A DNA stretch of 64,000 bases from positions 62,001-126,000 of the forward strand of contig JAKSJB010000003.1 of NCBI GenBank assembly GCA_024398475.1, given 5' to 3'. The notes below the pieces were generated by a model. It was not told the DNA's origin. It was given only the letters and a program-made list of their open reading frames with translations, and searched no databases. The position numbers were made by a program, and so were the translations under genes. This document shows, piece after piece, positions 26,408-36,122 of the stretch. This DNA comes from Bacteroidaceae bacterium. GTDB lineage: Bacteria > Bacteroidota > Bacteroidia > Bacteroidales > Bacteroidaceae. Each line of letters begins with the position of its first letter. Positions within the stretch are counted from its first letter, which is position 1.

Positions 26408-27829
26408 TTATTCAGGGTCGTTATTGACGGCGCGTGATTCTACAATTGTATTTATTTCGTTCATACGTTGGTCTGTGAGTTCGTATCGGCTGATAACGAA
26501 GGCTGCAACCAGCATGAGAACAGAAGGAATAACTGTCACAAGAGAGATTATACCTAGGTCGGCAGACGGTGTCTGTAGTGTTTTTTCGGCATCAAAACCT
26601 ACGAAGTACAGTACCAATCCAGGAACTACTCCTCCGAGAGCCATTCCTGCTTTCATGAAGATACATATAAGTGCCGTGACAATGGCTGCGACACGTCGTC
26701 CTGTAAGGTATTCTCCGAATGTTACTACTTCCGGTACCAATGCCCACATATATCCTGTGGCTACAAGAATGCCTGCACTCTTGATGAACTGTGAGATACA
26801 GAGCAGTACAAACATGCCTTTCAGCGCCTCAACCGTTTCGGTCAGATACATTATCAACATTCCCACAATGGAAATTCCGATGAATATGAAGAACAGCCAT
26901 TTCTTTCCTGTCTTCCTTTTTATTGAGGGTACAAGCGGAAGGAAGATGAAGGCTGGAATGGTGCCAAGCCACATAAAGACTGATGTACTGAATGTGTCGG
27001 CCTTAACGACGTATGTGAGGAAGTATGAATCTGAGGCGTTGCTTATGCTCATGGTGGCAAAGGTGATGATAAAAAACATTGAAAGCACGCGCAGTGGACG
27101 GTTGCCGGTTATCTCGTGCCAGAGGTCTATCAATTTAATTCCTGCTGACTGACTGGCATTCATCACAATCTTCTCTTTCGTCTGTGAGAAACTGAAGAAC
27201 AGCAGAAGAAGTCCGGCAAGAGCAAAGATTCCCATGGTGATGAGCCACGCAGAAGAGGATTCAGGTGTGTTGTAGACAGTCTTTATCTCACCTGCTTCAG
27301 CATCCCACACCTTTGGTGCAAAGAGAGCAATGATGAGGGGCAGAGTCTTAATCAGAAGTCCGGCGAAATTGGCAAACAGCATACGGACACTGGTGAGAAT
27401 TGTCAGTTCGTTAACGTCACGCGTGAGTGAATCTCCAAGTGCCCCGTATGGTACACTGGTAAGCGTGAAGCACATGCTGAGGGCAATATATGTGATGTAG
27501 GCATAGAGGAGGGATGAGTTGAAGCCATTCCAGAAACACAGTACTGCTGCGCCTGCCAATGGTATGCCTCCGATAATGAGCCAGGAACGGTATTTTCCCC
27601 ATCGGGGGTATGACCTATCTACAAGGGTTCCCACAAATGGATTCCACAGCACATCTATGATACGTACTATGAGAAACATCAAGGCTGCCACTTCGGACTT
27701 CAACCCATAGACATTGGTATAATAAAACAGAAGCCAGATACTTACTGTCTGGTAAATCAGGTTCTGGGCTATCTCACCCGAACAATAGCCGACACGTTCT
27801 CTCCAGGTTAGTTTTATTGACTTTTCCAT
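26408..27829 (-). CDS. GPH-family sugar:cation symporter (MelB-like MFS)
   Basis: 473 residues, 12 predicted membrane helices. The start KLTWRERVGYCSGEIAQNLIYQTVSIWLLFYY and the loop NPFVGTLVDRSYPRWGKYR (the D-R-x-x-x-R-x-G-K-x-R-x-W motif) are diagnostic of the glycoside-pentoside-hexuronide family. First gene of the unit; the FMN dehydrogenase and isomerase follow. It is expected to import the sugar or sugar acid those enzymes handle. Confidence 0.88.
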   Translation of the reverse strand: MEKSIKLTWRERVGYCSGEIAQNLIYQTVSIWLLFYYTNVYGLKSEVAALMFLIVRIIDVLWNPFVGTLVDRSYPRWGKYRSWLIIGGIPLAGAAVLCFWNGFNSSLLYAYITYIALSMCFTLTSVPYGALGDSLTRDVNELTILTSVRMLFANFAGLLIKTLPLIIALFAPKVWDAEAGEIKTVYNTPESSSAWLITMGIFALAGLLLLFFSFSQTKEKIVMNASQSAGIKLIDLWHEITGNRPLRVLSMFFIITFATMSISNASDSYFLTYVVKADTFSTSVFMWLGTIPAFIFLPLVPSIKRKTGKKWLFFIFIGISIVGMLIMYLTETVEALKGMFVLLCISQFIKSAGILVATGYMWALVPEVVTFGEYLTGRRVAAIVTALICIFMKAGMALGGVVPGLVLYFVGFDAEKTLQTPSADLGIISLVTVIPSVLMLVAAFVISRYELTDQRMNEINTIVESRAVNNDPE

Positions 27830-28008
27830 GGCTTTTATTTTGTCTTCATCGGCAAATGTACGGAAAAAAGTTTAAAGAGTATGATTCCGTGAGTATTATT
27901 TGTTTTCTACTCCTACAAAAACAATCCCATTACTGATAGTTTATTATCAGGAACATATAATGTATGTAAATGTTTCTTCTCATAACGAAGATAATGGGAG
28001 TGAAGGGA

Positions 28009-28038
28009 TTGATTATTGAAGATTATTCCGTAACTTTG
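28009..28038 (+). promoter_or_regulatory. pyrE promoter
   Basis: TTG (28009-28011), 19 bases, then TAACTTTG (28031-28038). It gives a leader of about 30 bases and fixes the pyrE start at 28075, since a longer frame to 27970 would span the promoter. Confidence 0.8.
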
Positions 28039-28074
28039 CACGCAAAACAAGGAAAACTAAATATTTATACAGAT

Positions 28075-28707
28075 ATGGACAGATTACAAACTCAGTTTGC
28101 AGCAAAGCTGCTCGAAGTGAAAGCTATCAAACTTCAGCCTCAGGATCCATTCACATGGGCTTCAGGTTGGAAATCACCTTTCTATTGCGACAACCGCAAG
28201 ACATTGTCGTTCCCTGCACTCCGTTCTTACGTTAAGACTGAACTCACCCGTCTCATCATGGAAGAATTTCCAGAGGCTGAGGCTGTGGCAGGTGTGGCTA
28301 CAGGTGCCATTGCTCAGGGCGCACTCGTTGCTGATGCACTCGGACTTCCGTTTGCATACGTCCGTTCAAAGCCAAAGGACCACGGATTGGAGAACCTTAT
28401 CGAAGGTGAACTTGCTCCAGGTGCCAAGGTTATCGTAGTGGAAGACCTTATCTCTACCGGAGGCAGTAGCCTTAAAGCAGTTGAAGCACTCCGCAAGGCT
28501 GGCATGGAAGTCATTGGTATGGTTGCATCATACACTTATGGTTTCCCTATTGCTGAAAAGGCTTTCAGCGATGCCGGCGTACGTCTCGTCACTCTTACAA
28601 ACTACGAGGCTGTACTTGAAGTGGCAAAGCAGATTGGCTACATTTCAGAAGACCAAATTCCTACTCTCAACGACTGGCGTCGTGATCCTGCTAACTGGAA
28701 CAAATAA
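28075..28707 (+). CDS. pyrE: Orotate phosphoribosyltransferase
   Basis: Transfers phosphoribose from PRPP to orotate in pyrimidine synthesis. 210 residues from MDRLQTQFAAKLLEVKAIKL. The PRPP loop VVEDLISTGGSS is at 121-132, and SGWKSPFYCDNRK (30-42) is the orotate-side motif. Followed after six bases by an SRPBCC gene, then argH. Confidence 0.95.
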   Translation: MDRLQTQFAAKLLEVKAIKLQPQDPFTWASGWKSPFYCDNRKTLSFPALRSYVKTELTRLIMEEFPEAEAVAGVATGAIAQGALVADALGLPFAYVRSKPKDHGLENLIEGELAPGAKVIVVEDLISTGGSSLKAVEALRKAGMEVIGMVASYTYGFPIAEKAFSDAGVRLVTLTNYEAVLEVAKQIGYISEDQIPTLNDWRRDPANWNK

Positions 28708-28713
28708 GTCGGT

Positions 28714-29187
28714 ATGAGCAGTAGTTTTGAAAGTCAAATAAAACAAGTGGCTGCGCCTCAGGAAAGGGTGTATGCCAAATTGAGTGACCTCAATAATCTG
28801 GCTTCCATAAAGGAACGCATGAACGATCCTGCAGCACGTGAACGCATCAAGGCTCAGATTCCTGAAGAGAAACTGAAAGAGGTGGAGAAGCATCTGGAAT
28901 CATTGGAATTCGATGCCGACACCGTAAGCCTCAACGTGCCTCCTGTGGGCAAGATGGCGATTAAGATTATTGAACGTGAACCATCAAAATGTGTTAAGTT
29001 TGAATCTACATCTTCACCTATTCATTTCAACCTTTGGGTACAGATGCTGCCGGTGACTGATGAGACAAGCAAGATGCGCCTGACCATCAAGGCTGACCTT
29101 AACCCATTCATAAAGGCTATGGTGGAAAAACCTCTGAGGGAAGGTGTGGACAAACTTGCTGACATGCTGTCAATGATTCCGTATTAA
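28714..29187 (+). CDS. SRPBCC-fold (START/polyketide cyclase-like) protein
   Basis: 157 residues. It begins SSSFESQIKQVAAPQERVYAKLSDLNNL, the usual first strand and helix of the SRPBCC lipid/small-molecule binding fold, with strands such as MAIKIIEREPSKCVKFES and FNLWVQMLPV later. No catalytic motif is evident and there is no signal peptide. It lies between pyrE and argH in one transcription unit; ligand and role unknown. Confidence 0.72.
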   Translation: MSSSFESQIKQVAAPQERVYAKLSDLNNLASIKERMNDPAARERIKAQIPEEKLKEVEKHLESLEFDADTVSLNVPPVGKMAIKIIEREPSKCVKFESTSSPIHFNLWVQMLPVTDETSKMRLTIKADLNPFIKAMVEKPLREGVDKLADMLSMIPY

Positions 29188-29220
29188 TGGGTGTGCACCC
29201 CACAAAACACTTCTAAAGAC

Positions 29221-30555
29221 ATGGATAAACTTTGGACAAAGAATGTTCAGATGACCGATGAAATAGAAAAATTTACTGTCGGCCGTGACCGTGAGATGGA
29301 TCTCTATCTCGCCAAGTACGATGTGATGGGTTCAATGGCTCACGTCACAATGCTCGAATCAATCGGATTGATCGGCAAGGAGGAACTACCCGTACTGCTG
29401 GATGCCCTGAAAGAGATTTACAGGACTGCAGAACGTGGTGAGTTCGTAATCGAAGAAGGTGTGGAGGATGTTCACTCCCAGGTGGAACTGATGCTCACGC
29501 GCCAACTCGGCGACTTGGGCAAGAAGATTCACTCAGGACGTTCACGCAATGACCAGGTGCTGGTTGACCTTAAGTTGTTTATCCGTGACCAACTCCGCGA
29601 ACTGACAGTTCTGACCAAGGATCTTTTCGATGAACTCATTGCAAAGAGCAACGAATACAAGAATGTGCTGATGCCTGGATATACTCACCTTCAGGTAGCC
29701 ATGCCTTCCAGTTTCGGACTTTGGTTTGGAGCATATGCTGAAAGTCTGGTAGACGACATGCAATATCTGCTTGCTGCCTGGCGCATTACCAACCGCAATC
29801 CACTGGGTTCTGCTGCCGGTTATGGATCTTCTTTCCCTCTCAACCGTCAGATGACTACAGACCTCCTTGGATTTGACTCCATGGATTACAACGTGGTGTA
29901 TGCACAAATGGGACGTGGAAAGACTGAACGCAACGTGGCATTCTCCATGGCAAGTGTGGCTGGAACATTGGCTAAACTGGCATTCGATGCCTGTATGTTC
30001 AACAGTCAGAACTTCGGTTTCGTGAAACTGCCTGACGAATGTACTACAGGGTCAAGTATCATGCCTCACAAGAAGAATCCTGACGTGTTTGAACTCACTC
30101 GTGCAAAATGCAACAAGATTCAGGCATTGCCACAGACTGTGATGCTGATTATGAACAACCTGCCCAGCGGTTATTTCCGTGACCTTCAGATTATCAAGGA
30201 GGTGTTCCTCCCTGCATTCGATGACTTGAAGGACTGTCTGCGCATGGCAGCATATATAATCAACAAGATTCGTGTAAACGAACATATTCTCGACAATCCA
30301 ATATATGACCTCATGTTCTCCGTTGAAGAGGTCAACCGCCTTGCATCAAGCGGAACTCCTTTCCGTGATGCCTACAAGCAGGTGGGATTGGCTATTGAAG
30401 ATGGCAAATTCACTCCGAACAAGAATATCCACCACACTCACGAAGGAAGTACGGGAAATCTCTGTAACGACCGTATCGAAGCATTGATGGATAAGGTAAT
30501 CGATGAATTTGCATTCAGCAAGATGGACGAAGCCATCGACAGACTTACCAAATAA
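29221..30555 (+). CDS. argH: Argininosuccinate lyase
   Basis: Splits argininosuccinate into arginine and fumarate. 444 residues from MDKLWTKNVQMTDEIEKFTV; an upstream in-frame ATG at 29191 is less likely because MDKLW is the conserved start. The fumarase-superfamily signature GSSIMPHKKNPD is present, and SGRSRNDQV is the N-terminal substrate motif. It is separated from the argR-argD cluster by about 8 kb. Confidence 0.95.
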   Translation: MDKLWTKNVQMTDEIEKFTVGRDREMDLYLAKYDVMGSMAHVTMLESIGLIGKEELPVLLDALKEIYRTAERGEFVIEEGVEDVHSQVELMLTRQLGDLGKKIHSGRSRNDQVLVDLKLFIRDQLRELTVLTKDLFDELIAKSNEYKNVLMPGYTHLQVAMPSSFGLWFGAYAESLVDDMQYLLAAWRITNRNPLGSAAGYGSSFPLNRQMTTDLLGFDSMDYNVVYAQMGRGKTERNVAFSMASVAGTLAKLAFDACMFNSQNFGFVKLPDECTTGSSIMPHKKNPDVFELTRAKCNKIQALPQTVMLIMNNLPSGYFRDLQIIKEVFLPAFDDLKDCLRMAAYIINKIRVNEHILDNPIYDLMFSVEEVNRLASSGTPFRDAYKQVGLAIEDGKFTPNKNIHHTHEGSTGNLCNDRIEALMDKVIDEFAFSKMDEAIDRLTK

Positions 30556-30564
30556 TACCATCCC

Positions 30565-31536
30565 ATGTACTATCGGAAATGTGGACATAGTGGCATTAAA
30601 CTGCCTGTACTCTCACTGGGATTATGGCACAACTTCGGCGACGTTGATCCGTTTGACGTAGCAACGGAAATGATGCTGAAAGCATTCGATTCGGGTATCT
30701 GCCATTTCGATCTTGCCAACAACTATGGTCCTTCACCCGGTAGTGCCGAAGTAAATTTCGGAAGAATTCTCAAACAGCATCTCAGCAGTCACCGCGACGA
30801 GATGTTTATTTCGAGTAAGGCTGGCCACGACATGTGGCAAGGAGTTTACGGGACAGGTTCTTCACGCAAGAACATTATCGCTTCGTGCGACCAAAGTCTG
30901 AAACGTACCGGTCTTGATTATTTCGATATTTTCTATTCTCATGTCTATGACGGTGAAACTCCTGTAGAGGAAACCATGCAGGCTCTCATAGACCTTGTAC
31001 GTCAGGGGAAGGCTCTATATGTTGGTATTTCAAAGTATCCGGCTGACAAGCAGCAGCAGGCATACGACATTCTCAGGGAAGCCCACGTTCCCTGTCTGCT
31101 GAGTCAGTACAGATGTTCCCTTTTCGATCCCAAAGCCCAACAAGAGAACTTCCAGATTGCAGCCGACAACGGAAGTGGCATAATCTGTTTTTCTCCACTT
31201 GCACAGGGTTTGCTCACCGACAAGTATCTTAATGGAATACCGGAAGGAAGTCGTGCTGCACGCGAAAGTGGTTTCCTGAAAAGAGAACAGGTAACTGCAA
31301 AAAGAGTGGAAGCCGCAGGAAAACTGAACGAAATTGCCAAAAGCAGGAACCAGTCACTGGCACAGATGGCTCTGGCTTGGGTGCTGAACGACAACAGAGT
31401 CAGTTCATGTATCATCGGAACTTCTTCCCTTGCTCAACTCACTGGCAATCTCGACACACTGAAAAACCTTGAATTCAGTGCTGAAGAAACAAATTCAATA
31501 AATCAAATCATAAACAACCCAGAACTCTATTTCTAA
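30565..31536 (+). CDS. Aldo/keto reductase (YghZ-like)
   Basis: 323 residues of the NADPH-dependent aldo/keto reductase barrel. The active-site Asp/Tyr region is HFDLANNYGPSPGSAEVNFG, followed by FISSKAGHDMWQGVYGTGSSRKN, the pattern of YghZ/L-glyceraldehyde-3-phosphate reductase and Kv-beta relatives. Its stop shares one base with the ATG of the next lipoprotein gene. Confidence 0.88.
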   Translation: MYYRKCGHSGIKLPVLSLGLWHNFGDVDPFDVATEMMLKAFDSGICHFDLANNYGPSPGSAEVNFGRILKQHLSSHRDEMFISSKAGHDMWQGVYGTGSSRKNIIASCDQSLKRTGLDYFDIFYSHVYDGETPVEETMQALIDLVRQGKALYVGISKYPADKQQQAYDILREAHVPCLLSQYRCSLFDPKAQQENFQIAADNGSGIICFSPLAQGLLTDKYLNGIPEGSRAARESGFLKREQVTAKRVEAAGKLNEIAKSRNQSLAQMALAWVLNDNRVSSCIIGTSSLAQLTGNLDTLKNLEFSAEETNSINQIINNPELYF

Positions 31537-32084
31537 TGCGAAAACTGTTGTGTCTGTCATTGATTATCTGCATGTTCATGGCATGCGATAAGGATTTATC
31601 AACTACCTACTCAACGAAATATCCAGTACGGTTCTACTTCGATGTTATAAACTCCACGGAACTTTACAACGCAATGGGTAATCCTGGACAGTTTGTATCC
31701 ATACGTTCTTTAGGAAACAAGGTTCGCATTGAGAATGTACTCGGAGGACATGATTATTCTCTTTCCCAAATAGGCTCAAGTGAATTTGAATATGGTTTAG
31801 GTGGATTGATTGTAGGTGTCAGTTCCACACCGAGCATGAACAACACGTTCGACCCTGTGGCTTATGACCTTGCATGTCCTAACTGCTCATCAGCCTCACC
31901 AAAGCGACTGACCGTAATGGACAACGGTACTGCAAAATGCAAGAACTGCGGCATCGTATATGACCTGAACAACTGGGGATGGATTGTTGAAACTCCATCG
32001 GATTTGGGAGATAAGGAACTACACGGACTTTACCGTTACCGCATCCTTTTCAACGGAACATCAATCAACGTGAACAATCGTTAG
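31536..32084 (+). CDS. Lipoprotein with a four-cysteine zinc-ribbon-like site
   Basis: 182 residues. Lipobox: MRKLLCLSLIICMFMAC with the lipid-bearing Cys at 17, followed by DK. The C-terminal half carries CPNC (about 115-118) and CKNC (about 135-138), a CxxC-x16-CxxC arrangement like a zinc ribbon or a Rieske-like remnant lacking histidines. The family is not recognised. Coupled to the aldo/keto reductase by a one-base overlap. Confidence 0.72.
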   Translation: MRKLLCLSLIICMFMACDKDLSTTYSTKYPVRFYFDVINSTELYNAMGNPGQFVSIRSLGNKVRIENVLGGHDYSLSQIGSSEFEYGLGGLIVGVSSTPSMNNTFDPVAYDLACPNCSSASPKRLTVMDNGTAKCKNCGIVYDLNNWGWIVETPSDLGDKELHGLYRYRILFNGTSINVNNR

Positions 32085-32133
32085 CATATAACATACAATA
32101 GTCATTAACCACTGCTTGAACGACATATAACTC

Positions 32134-33633
32134 ATGGCATCTGAATCATACAATAATTCTGCATCCAACAATTCCTCATTGAAAGAACGGACTGTACGCG
32201 GTCTGTTTTGGGGAGCCATGAACAGTGGACTGATGCAGGTGCTGAATGCTGTGTTCGGTATGATCCTTGCACGCATCCTGGATGTAGAAGACTATGGTTT
32301 GGTCGGAGTCATTGCCATTTACTCGGCTATTGCACAGAATCTGCAGGAAAGCGGTTTCATATCTGCACTCATTAACAGGAAAGATCCTACACAGCGTGAT
32401 TTCAGTTCAGTATTCTGGTTCAACATAACAGTCGGACTTTGCATGTACACACTTCTTTGGTTCCTTGCGCCGTTTATTGCAGACTATAACCATGATGACC
32501 GTCTGATAAGTCTTTCCAGATATGCTTTTATAAGTTTTGTGTTTGGCAGTTTTTCCATAGTACCACGTGCAAAACTCATGAAGGAACTGAAGGTCAAGGA
32601 ACAGGCAATCATGTCAGTTGCGGCATTGCTTACATCCAACATCATCGGAGTCATAATGGCTATATGCGGCATGAAATATTGGGGTATTGCCACTCAGACA
32701 ATTATCTATATAGGAATGGTATCCATTCTCAGTTGGATATTCTCACGTTGGCGTCCAAGTTTTACATTCAGTTTCAAGCCAATTATTGAGATGTTTGGAT
32801 TCAGTTGCAAACTACTCGTTACATACATCTCGTCCAACCTCAACCGTTTTGCAGTTGAAGCAATCATGGGTAATTTCAGATCTATCACCAAAGTAATGAT
32901 TGGCAACTACACCAATGCCAACAAATGGAATACCATGGGAAACCAGACCATTTCAGGTATGATTCAGAGTGTGGCACAGCCAATGTTCGTACAAGTGGGG
33001 TCTGATACAGGAAAACTCACTCAAGCATTCAGAAAGATGCTGAGATTTACGTCCTTCGTAAGTTTTCCCTTGATGTTTGGATTCTGCATGGTAGCACCGG
33101 AATTCATTCGCTGTACAGTAAGTGAGAAATGGAACGATGCCGTACCATTGCTCCAGACATTATGTATAGGTGGGGCATTCCTGCCAATCTCAACCCTTTA
33201 CTACAGTTTCATAATAAGCCGAGGCAAATCCGGTATTTACATGTGGAATGTACTAAGCCAATCAGCAATAATCCTGCTGAGCCTTCTGCTTATCCAGCAC
33301 TATGACCCATCTTTGTTCGGTATCACAGGAATCCACCTAATAACAGTAATCTATTCTGCAATCAATGTACTGTGGGTCATAGTATGGCATTTCTTCGTAT
33401 GGCGTGAAATACGTCTAAGTTACTTCCATGCCATAATCGACATCATGCCATTCCTATTATTCTCTGCTGCAACTATGGCAGCGACTTATTATCTTACACT
33501 AGCCATTAAATCCGATATTATTCTATTGCTGGCACGCATCCTTTTGGCAGCCATAATCTACGTAGGAATATTATGGTTGCTGAGAGCAAAAATCCTCCGT
33601 GAATGCATACAATACATTAAAAAGAAGAAATAA
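32134..33633 (+). CDS. Polysaccharide flippase (Wzx/RfbX-type, MOP superfamily)
   Basis: 499 residues with 12-14 hydrophobic segments. The start LKERTVRGLFWGAMNSGLMQVLNAVFGMILARIL is typical of lipopolysaccharide/capsule repeat-unit flippases. No glycosyltransferases are adjacent, so it stands outside a normal O-antigen or capsule locus. The substrate lipid-linked glycan is unknown. Confidence 0.88.
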   Translation: MASESYNNSASNNSSLKERTVRGLFWGAMNSGLMQVLNAVFGMILARILDVEDYGLVGVIAIYSAIAQNLQESGFISALINRKDPTQRDFSSVFWFNITVGLCMYTLLWFLAPFIADYNHDDRLISLSRYAFISFVFGSFSIVPRAKLMKELKVKEQAIMSVAALLTSNIIGVIMAICGMKYWGIATQTIIYIGMVSILSWIFSRWRPSFTFSFKPIIEMFGFSCKLLVTYISSNLNRFAVEAIMGNFRSITKVMIGNYTNANKWNTMGNQTISGMIQSVAQPMFVQVGSDTGKLTQAFRKMLRFTSFVSFPLMFGFCMVAPEFIRCTVSEKWNDAVPLLQTLCIGGAFLPISTLYYSFIISRGKSGIYMWNVLSQSAIILLSLLLIQHYDPSLFGITGIHLITVIYSAINVLWVIVWHFFVWREIRLSYFHAIIDIMPFLLFSAATMAATYYLTLAIKSDIILLLARILLAAIIYVGILWLLRAKILRECIQYIKKKK

Positions 33634-33724
33634 TTATTGATATTCATAACTATAACATACCATATGGTAAAACTAATGGTCAATGGCTATATATGTGGAA
33701 CCAGGCGAAACTAAACTAACTTAT

Positions 33725-34780
33725 ATGAAAAAGACTGTTACTCTGCTGACTTTAGTTATATCTCTGTCTATTTCACAGGCGACAGAAAGTATTGTTGGTT
33801 CTGCTACAAAGACATTTGACACTCCAGAAATTATTGGGCAACGTGTTCCTGAAAGTGATGGAAATACACTACCGGACGTACATGACCCAGTTCTAGCATA
33901 TGAGAACGGCAAGTATTATATGTTCACTACAGGTTTTGGCATTGGCATGATGTCATCTCCGGACTTGATCACTTGGAAACGGGAAAAGGCACCTCTGAAT
34001 CCCATACCTACATGGGCGCATGAACTTGTTCCGGCATATAATGGACACACATGGGCTCCAGACATTCATAAAGTAGGTAACAAATGGTATCTTTACTACA
34101 GTTGCTCTACATTCGGTCAGAATATCTCTGTGATAGGACTTGCCACAAACAAGACTCTTGATCCATCATCTCCTGACTACAAATGGGAAGACGAAGGACT
34201 GGTAATCCAGTCACGTCCCAGCATTGATGACTTCAATGCCATTGACCCAAATCTCATCATTGATGAAAAAGGTACACCCTGGCTCACCTTCGGTTCTTTC
34301 TGGGATGGCGTTCAACTCGTAAAACTCAAAAAGGATCTGAAAACACCAGACGGCAAGCCCAAGACAATTGCCCGTAGGCGCAATCCGGAATCTGTGGAGC
34401 ATAGACAGATAATGGCAAACAGCAATGCCATTGAAGCGCCATTCATCATTTATCGTAATGGCTATTATTACCTTTTCGTGAGTTTTGACTACTGCTGCAA
34501 AGGCTTAAACAGCAACTATAAGACTGCTGTTGGACGCAGCAGGAAAGTGACAGGACCATATCTTGACATGCAAGGAAAGCCTATGCTCAAAACCGGCGGC
34601 ACCATTATCGTCGGGGAAAGCGAGAGATACAGCGGTGTTGGTCATTGCGGTGTGTATGAATTTAACGGAAAGTGGTACATAATTGCTCACGGATATGACA
34701 AACAGAAAAATGGAGCAAGCAAACTCTTCCTACGACAATTCAGATGGGATGATGATTGGCCGACAATCATAGAGAATTAA
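33725..34780 (+). CDS. GH43 glycosidase, arabinan endo-1,5-alpha-L-arabinosidase-like
   Basis: About 351 residues from MKKTVTLLTLVISLSISQA, a signal peptide; the longer frame from 33683 would bury it. The five-blade beta-propeller catalytic acids of GH43 are visible: Asp in LPDVHDPVLAYENGKYYMF, Asp in DFNAIDPNLIID (pKa modulator) and Glu in NAIEAPFIIYRNGYYYLF (acid). GHTWAPDIHKVGNKWYLYYS is typical of endo-arabinanases. Likely periplasmic, acting on arabinan side chains of pectin. The stop overlaps the end of a convergent Rhs fragment. Confidence 0.87.
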   Translation: MKKTVTLLTLVISLSISQATESIVGSATKTFDTPEIIGQRVPESDGNTLPDVHDPVLAYENGKYYMFTTGFGIGMMSSPDLITWKREKAPLNPIPTWAHELVPAYNGHTWAPDIHKVGNKWYLYYSCSTFGQNISVIGLATNKTLDPSSPDYKWEDEGLVIQSRPSIDDFNAIDPNLIIDEKGTPWLTFGSFWDGVQLVKLKKDLKTPDGKPKTIARRRNPESVEHRQIMANSNAIEAPFIIYRNGYYYLFVSFDYCCKGLNSNYKTAVGRSRKVTGPYLDMQGKPMLKTGGTIIVGESERYSGVGHCGVYEFNGKWYIIAHGYDKQKNGASKLFLRQFRWDDDWPTIIEN

Positions 34781-34960
34781 TCAATCTCCCCAAGAAGAGC
34801 ACCGTCGTATTTTGCTACAACCCGGTTGTTACCCTGATGGTCCTTGATGTAGTAGTGGACGTAACTGGCACCGTTACCTTCGGTATAGCCATCTGCGAAG
34901 TAGTACTTCAGATAACCGTTGTCATATACGAAGTTGCCGAAATAGTGAATGGTTGTGGTT
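34777..34960 (-). pseudogene. Truncated Rhs core fragment
   Basis: It encodes YFGNFVYDNGYLKYYFADGY...HYYIKDHQGNNRVVAKYDG followed by the unrelated tail ALLGEID. It is nearly identical, also at DNA level, to the start of the Rhs tip at 38881. The homology breaks off right after YDG, where the intact copy continues TIEQTTHYYPYGG. It has no toxin part and abuts the ankyrin gene and GH43, so it looks like the scar of a lost cassette. Confidence 0.8.
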
Positions 34961-35116
34961 GACTGGGGTTCCTTGCCTGTCAGTGTCCTTGAATTGCCTA
35001 TACCGACGGATAGACCTGCAACCGCAGTCCTCCCTATCAATGGAGGTCTATCTAATGTAATTCCTGACGCTGGTCTTTGTCTAATTATTTTACACATATT
35101 ATACACATTCATTACA

Positions 35117-36118
35117 TCAATAATTTCGAATGTATTCTTCCCAATTATGCGGATAGTCATTTTTGATTTCTGTTAGTATTCCCTTAGGAATAGGAATTTT
35201 ACGATAATCGACACCTCTTTTTTTTAGGAATTGAACGATCTTCATTTTCTTCTGGTATTCCTTTGACTCCAATGGATAATAATCATAACGGAGTGCCTCT
35301 GCAAGTGAAATAGTTGTAGTGTCATGTTCATATTCCTGCCATTTCTTCTTTCCCATATATTGGAGATTCAAATCACATACCTTTACAGTTGGAACAGAAT
35401 AATCTACACCTCTATTTAGTAGATAATATATCATGTCGTAATCTCTGTCTCTGACGTAAAAATTTAATGCCGATTCTAAATGGCAATTAACAAAATTAAT
35501 ATCTGCTCCATGTTCGATAAGCAGTTTAACCATATCAGACCTATTATTTTTACAAGCTATTAACAATGCAGTCTGATTGTCTCTATCTTTATTATTCGAA
35601 GAATCTGGACATTGAACATAATTTATATCAGCGCCAGAATCTATTAAATCACGGACATAATCAATATTGTCGTAGTCACATGCTATCATCAAGGCTGTTT
35701 CCCCAAATTTATTTATGAGGTTTACCGATGCTCCATGTTTCAGAAGATGACGAAATGAAATCTGCTGGCTTTCATTTGGAGCGAAATTATATATATTATC
35801 CAAAAATAATTGGCATAAGAATGGAGCCCTGTTTTGATTTGTGATAGTCGTCATCAGCAGAGTCATGCCATTGCTAGATTTGCAATCAATTATTGATGGG
35901 TCTCGACTCAGTATCTCATCCATTATACTTGTATCACCATCGAAAGTAGCTTTTGCTAAATCCCAGGCTGGAGTCTTTTGAAATTGACGATAGTCCGCAA
36001 TTTCCCATGGCAATAATTGAATTTCTGCATCAAGGGAATAATCAGAAATAGTGTTTGATGTACATGATATATTGCATAATAATATTACCAATAGTAAGAT
36101 TATAGATACATATCTCAT
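35117..36118 (-). CDS. Ankyrin-repeat lipoprotein, immunity candidate for the lipase-type Rhs tip
   Basis: 333 residues. Signal and lipobox MRYVSIILLLVILLCNISC, lipid Cys19, so it is anchored in the periplasm. Ankyrin repeats run from about 80 to 270, e.g. FGETALMIACDYDNIDYVRDL and NQTALLIACKNNRSDMVKLL. It begins 4 bases after the stop of the Rhs-lipase tip, the position of a polymorphic-toxin immunity gene, and ankyrin proteins are a known immunity class. A periplasmic site fits a toxin that attacks membrane lipids. Function inferred from context. Confidence 0.75.
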   Translation of the reverse strand: MRYVSIILLLVILLCNISCTSNTISDYSLDAEIQLLPWEIADYRQFQKTPAWDLAKATFDGDTSIMDEILSRDPSIIDCKSSNGMTLLMTTITNQNRAPFLCQLFLDNIYNFAPNESQQISFRHLLKHGASVNLINKFGETALMIACDYDNIDYVRDLIDSGADINYVQCPDSSNNKDRDNQTALLIACKNNRSDMVKLLIEHGADINFVNCHLESALNFYVRDRDYDMIYYLLNRGVDYSVPTVKVCDLNLQYMGKKKWQEYEHDTTTISLAEALRYDYYPLESKEYQKKMKIVQFLKKRGVDYRKIPIPKGILTEIKNDYPHNWEEYIRNY

Positions 36119-36122
36119 AAGG

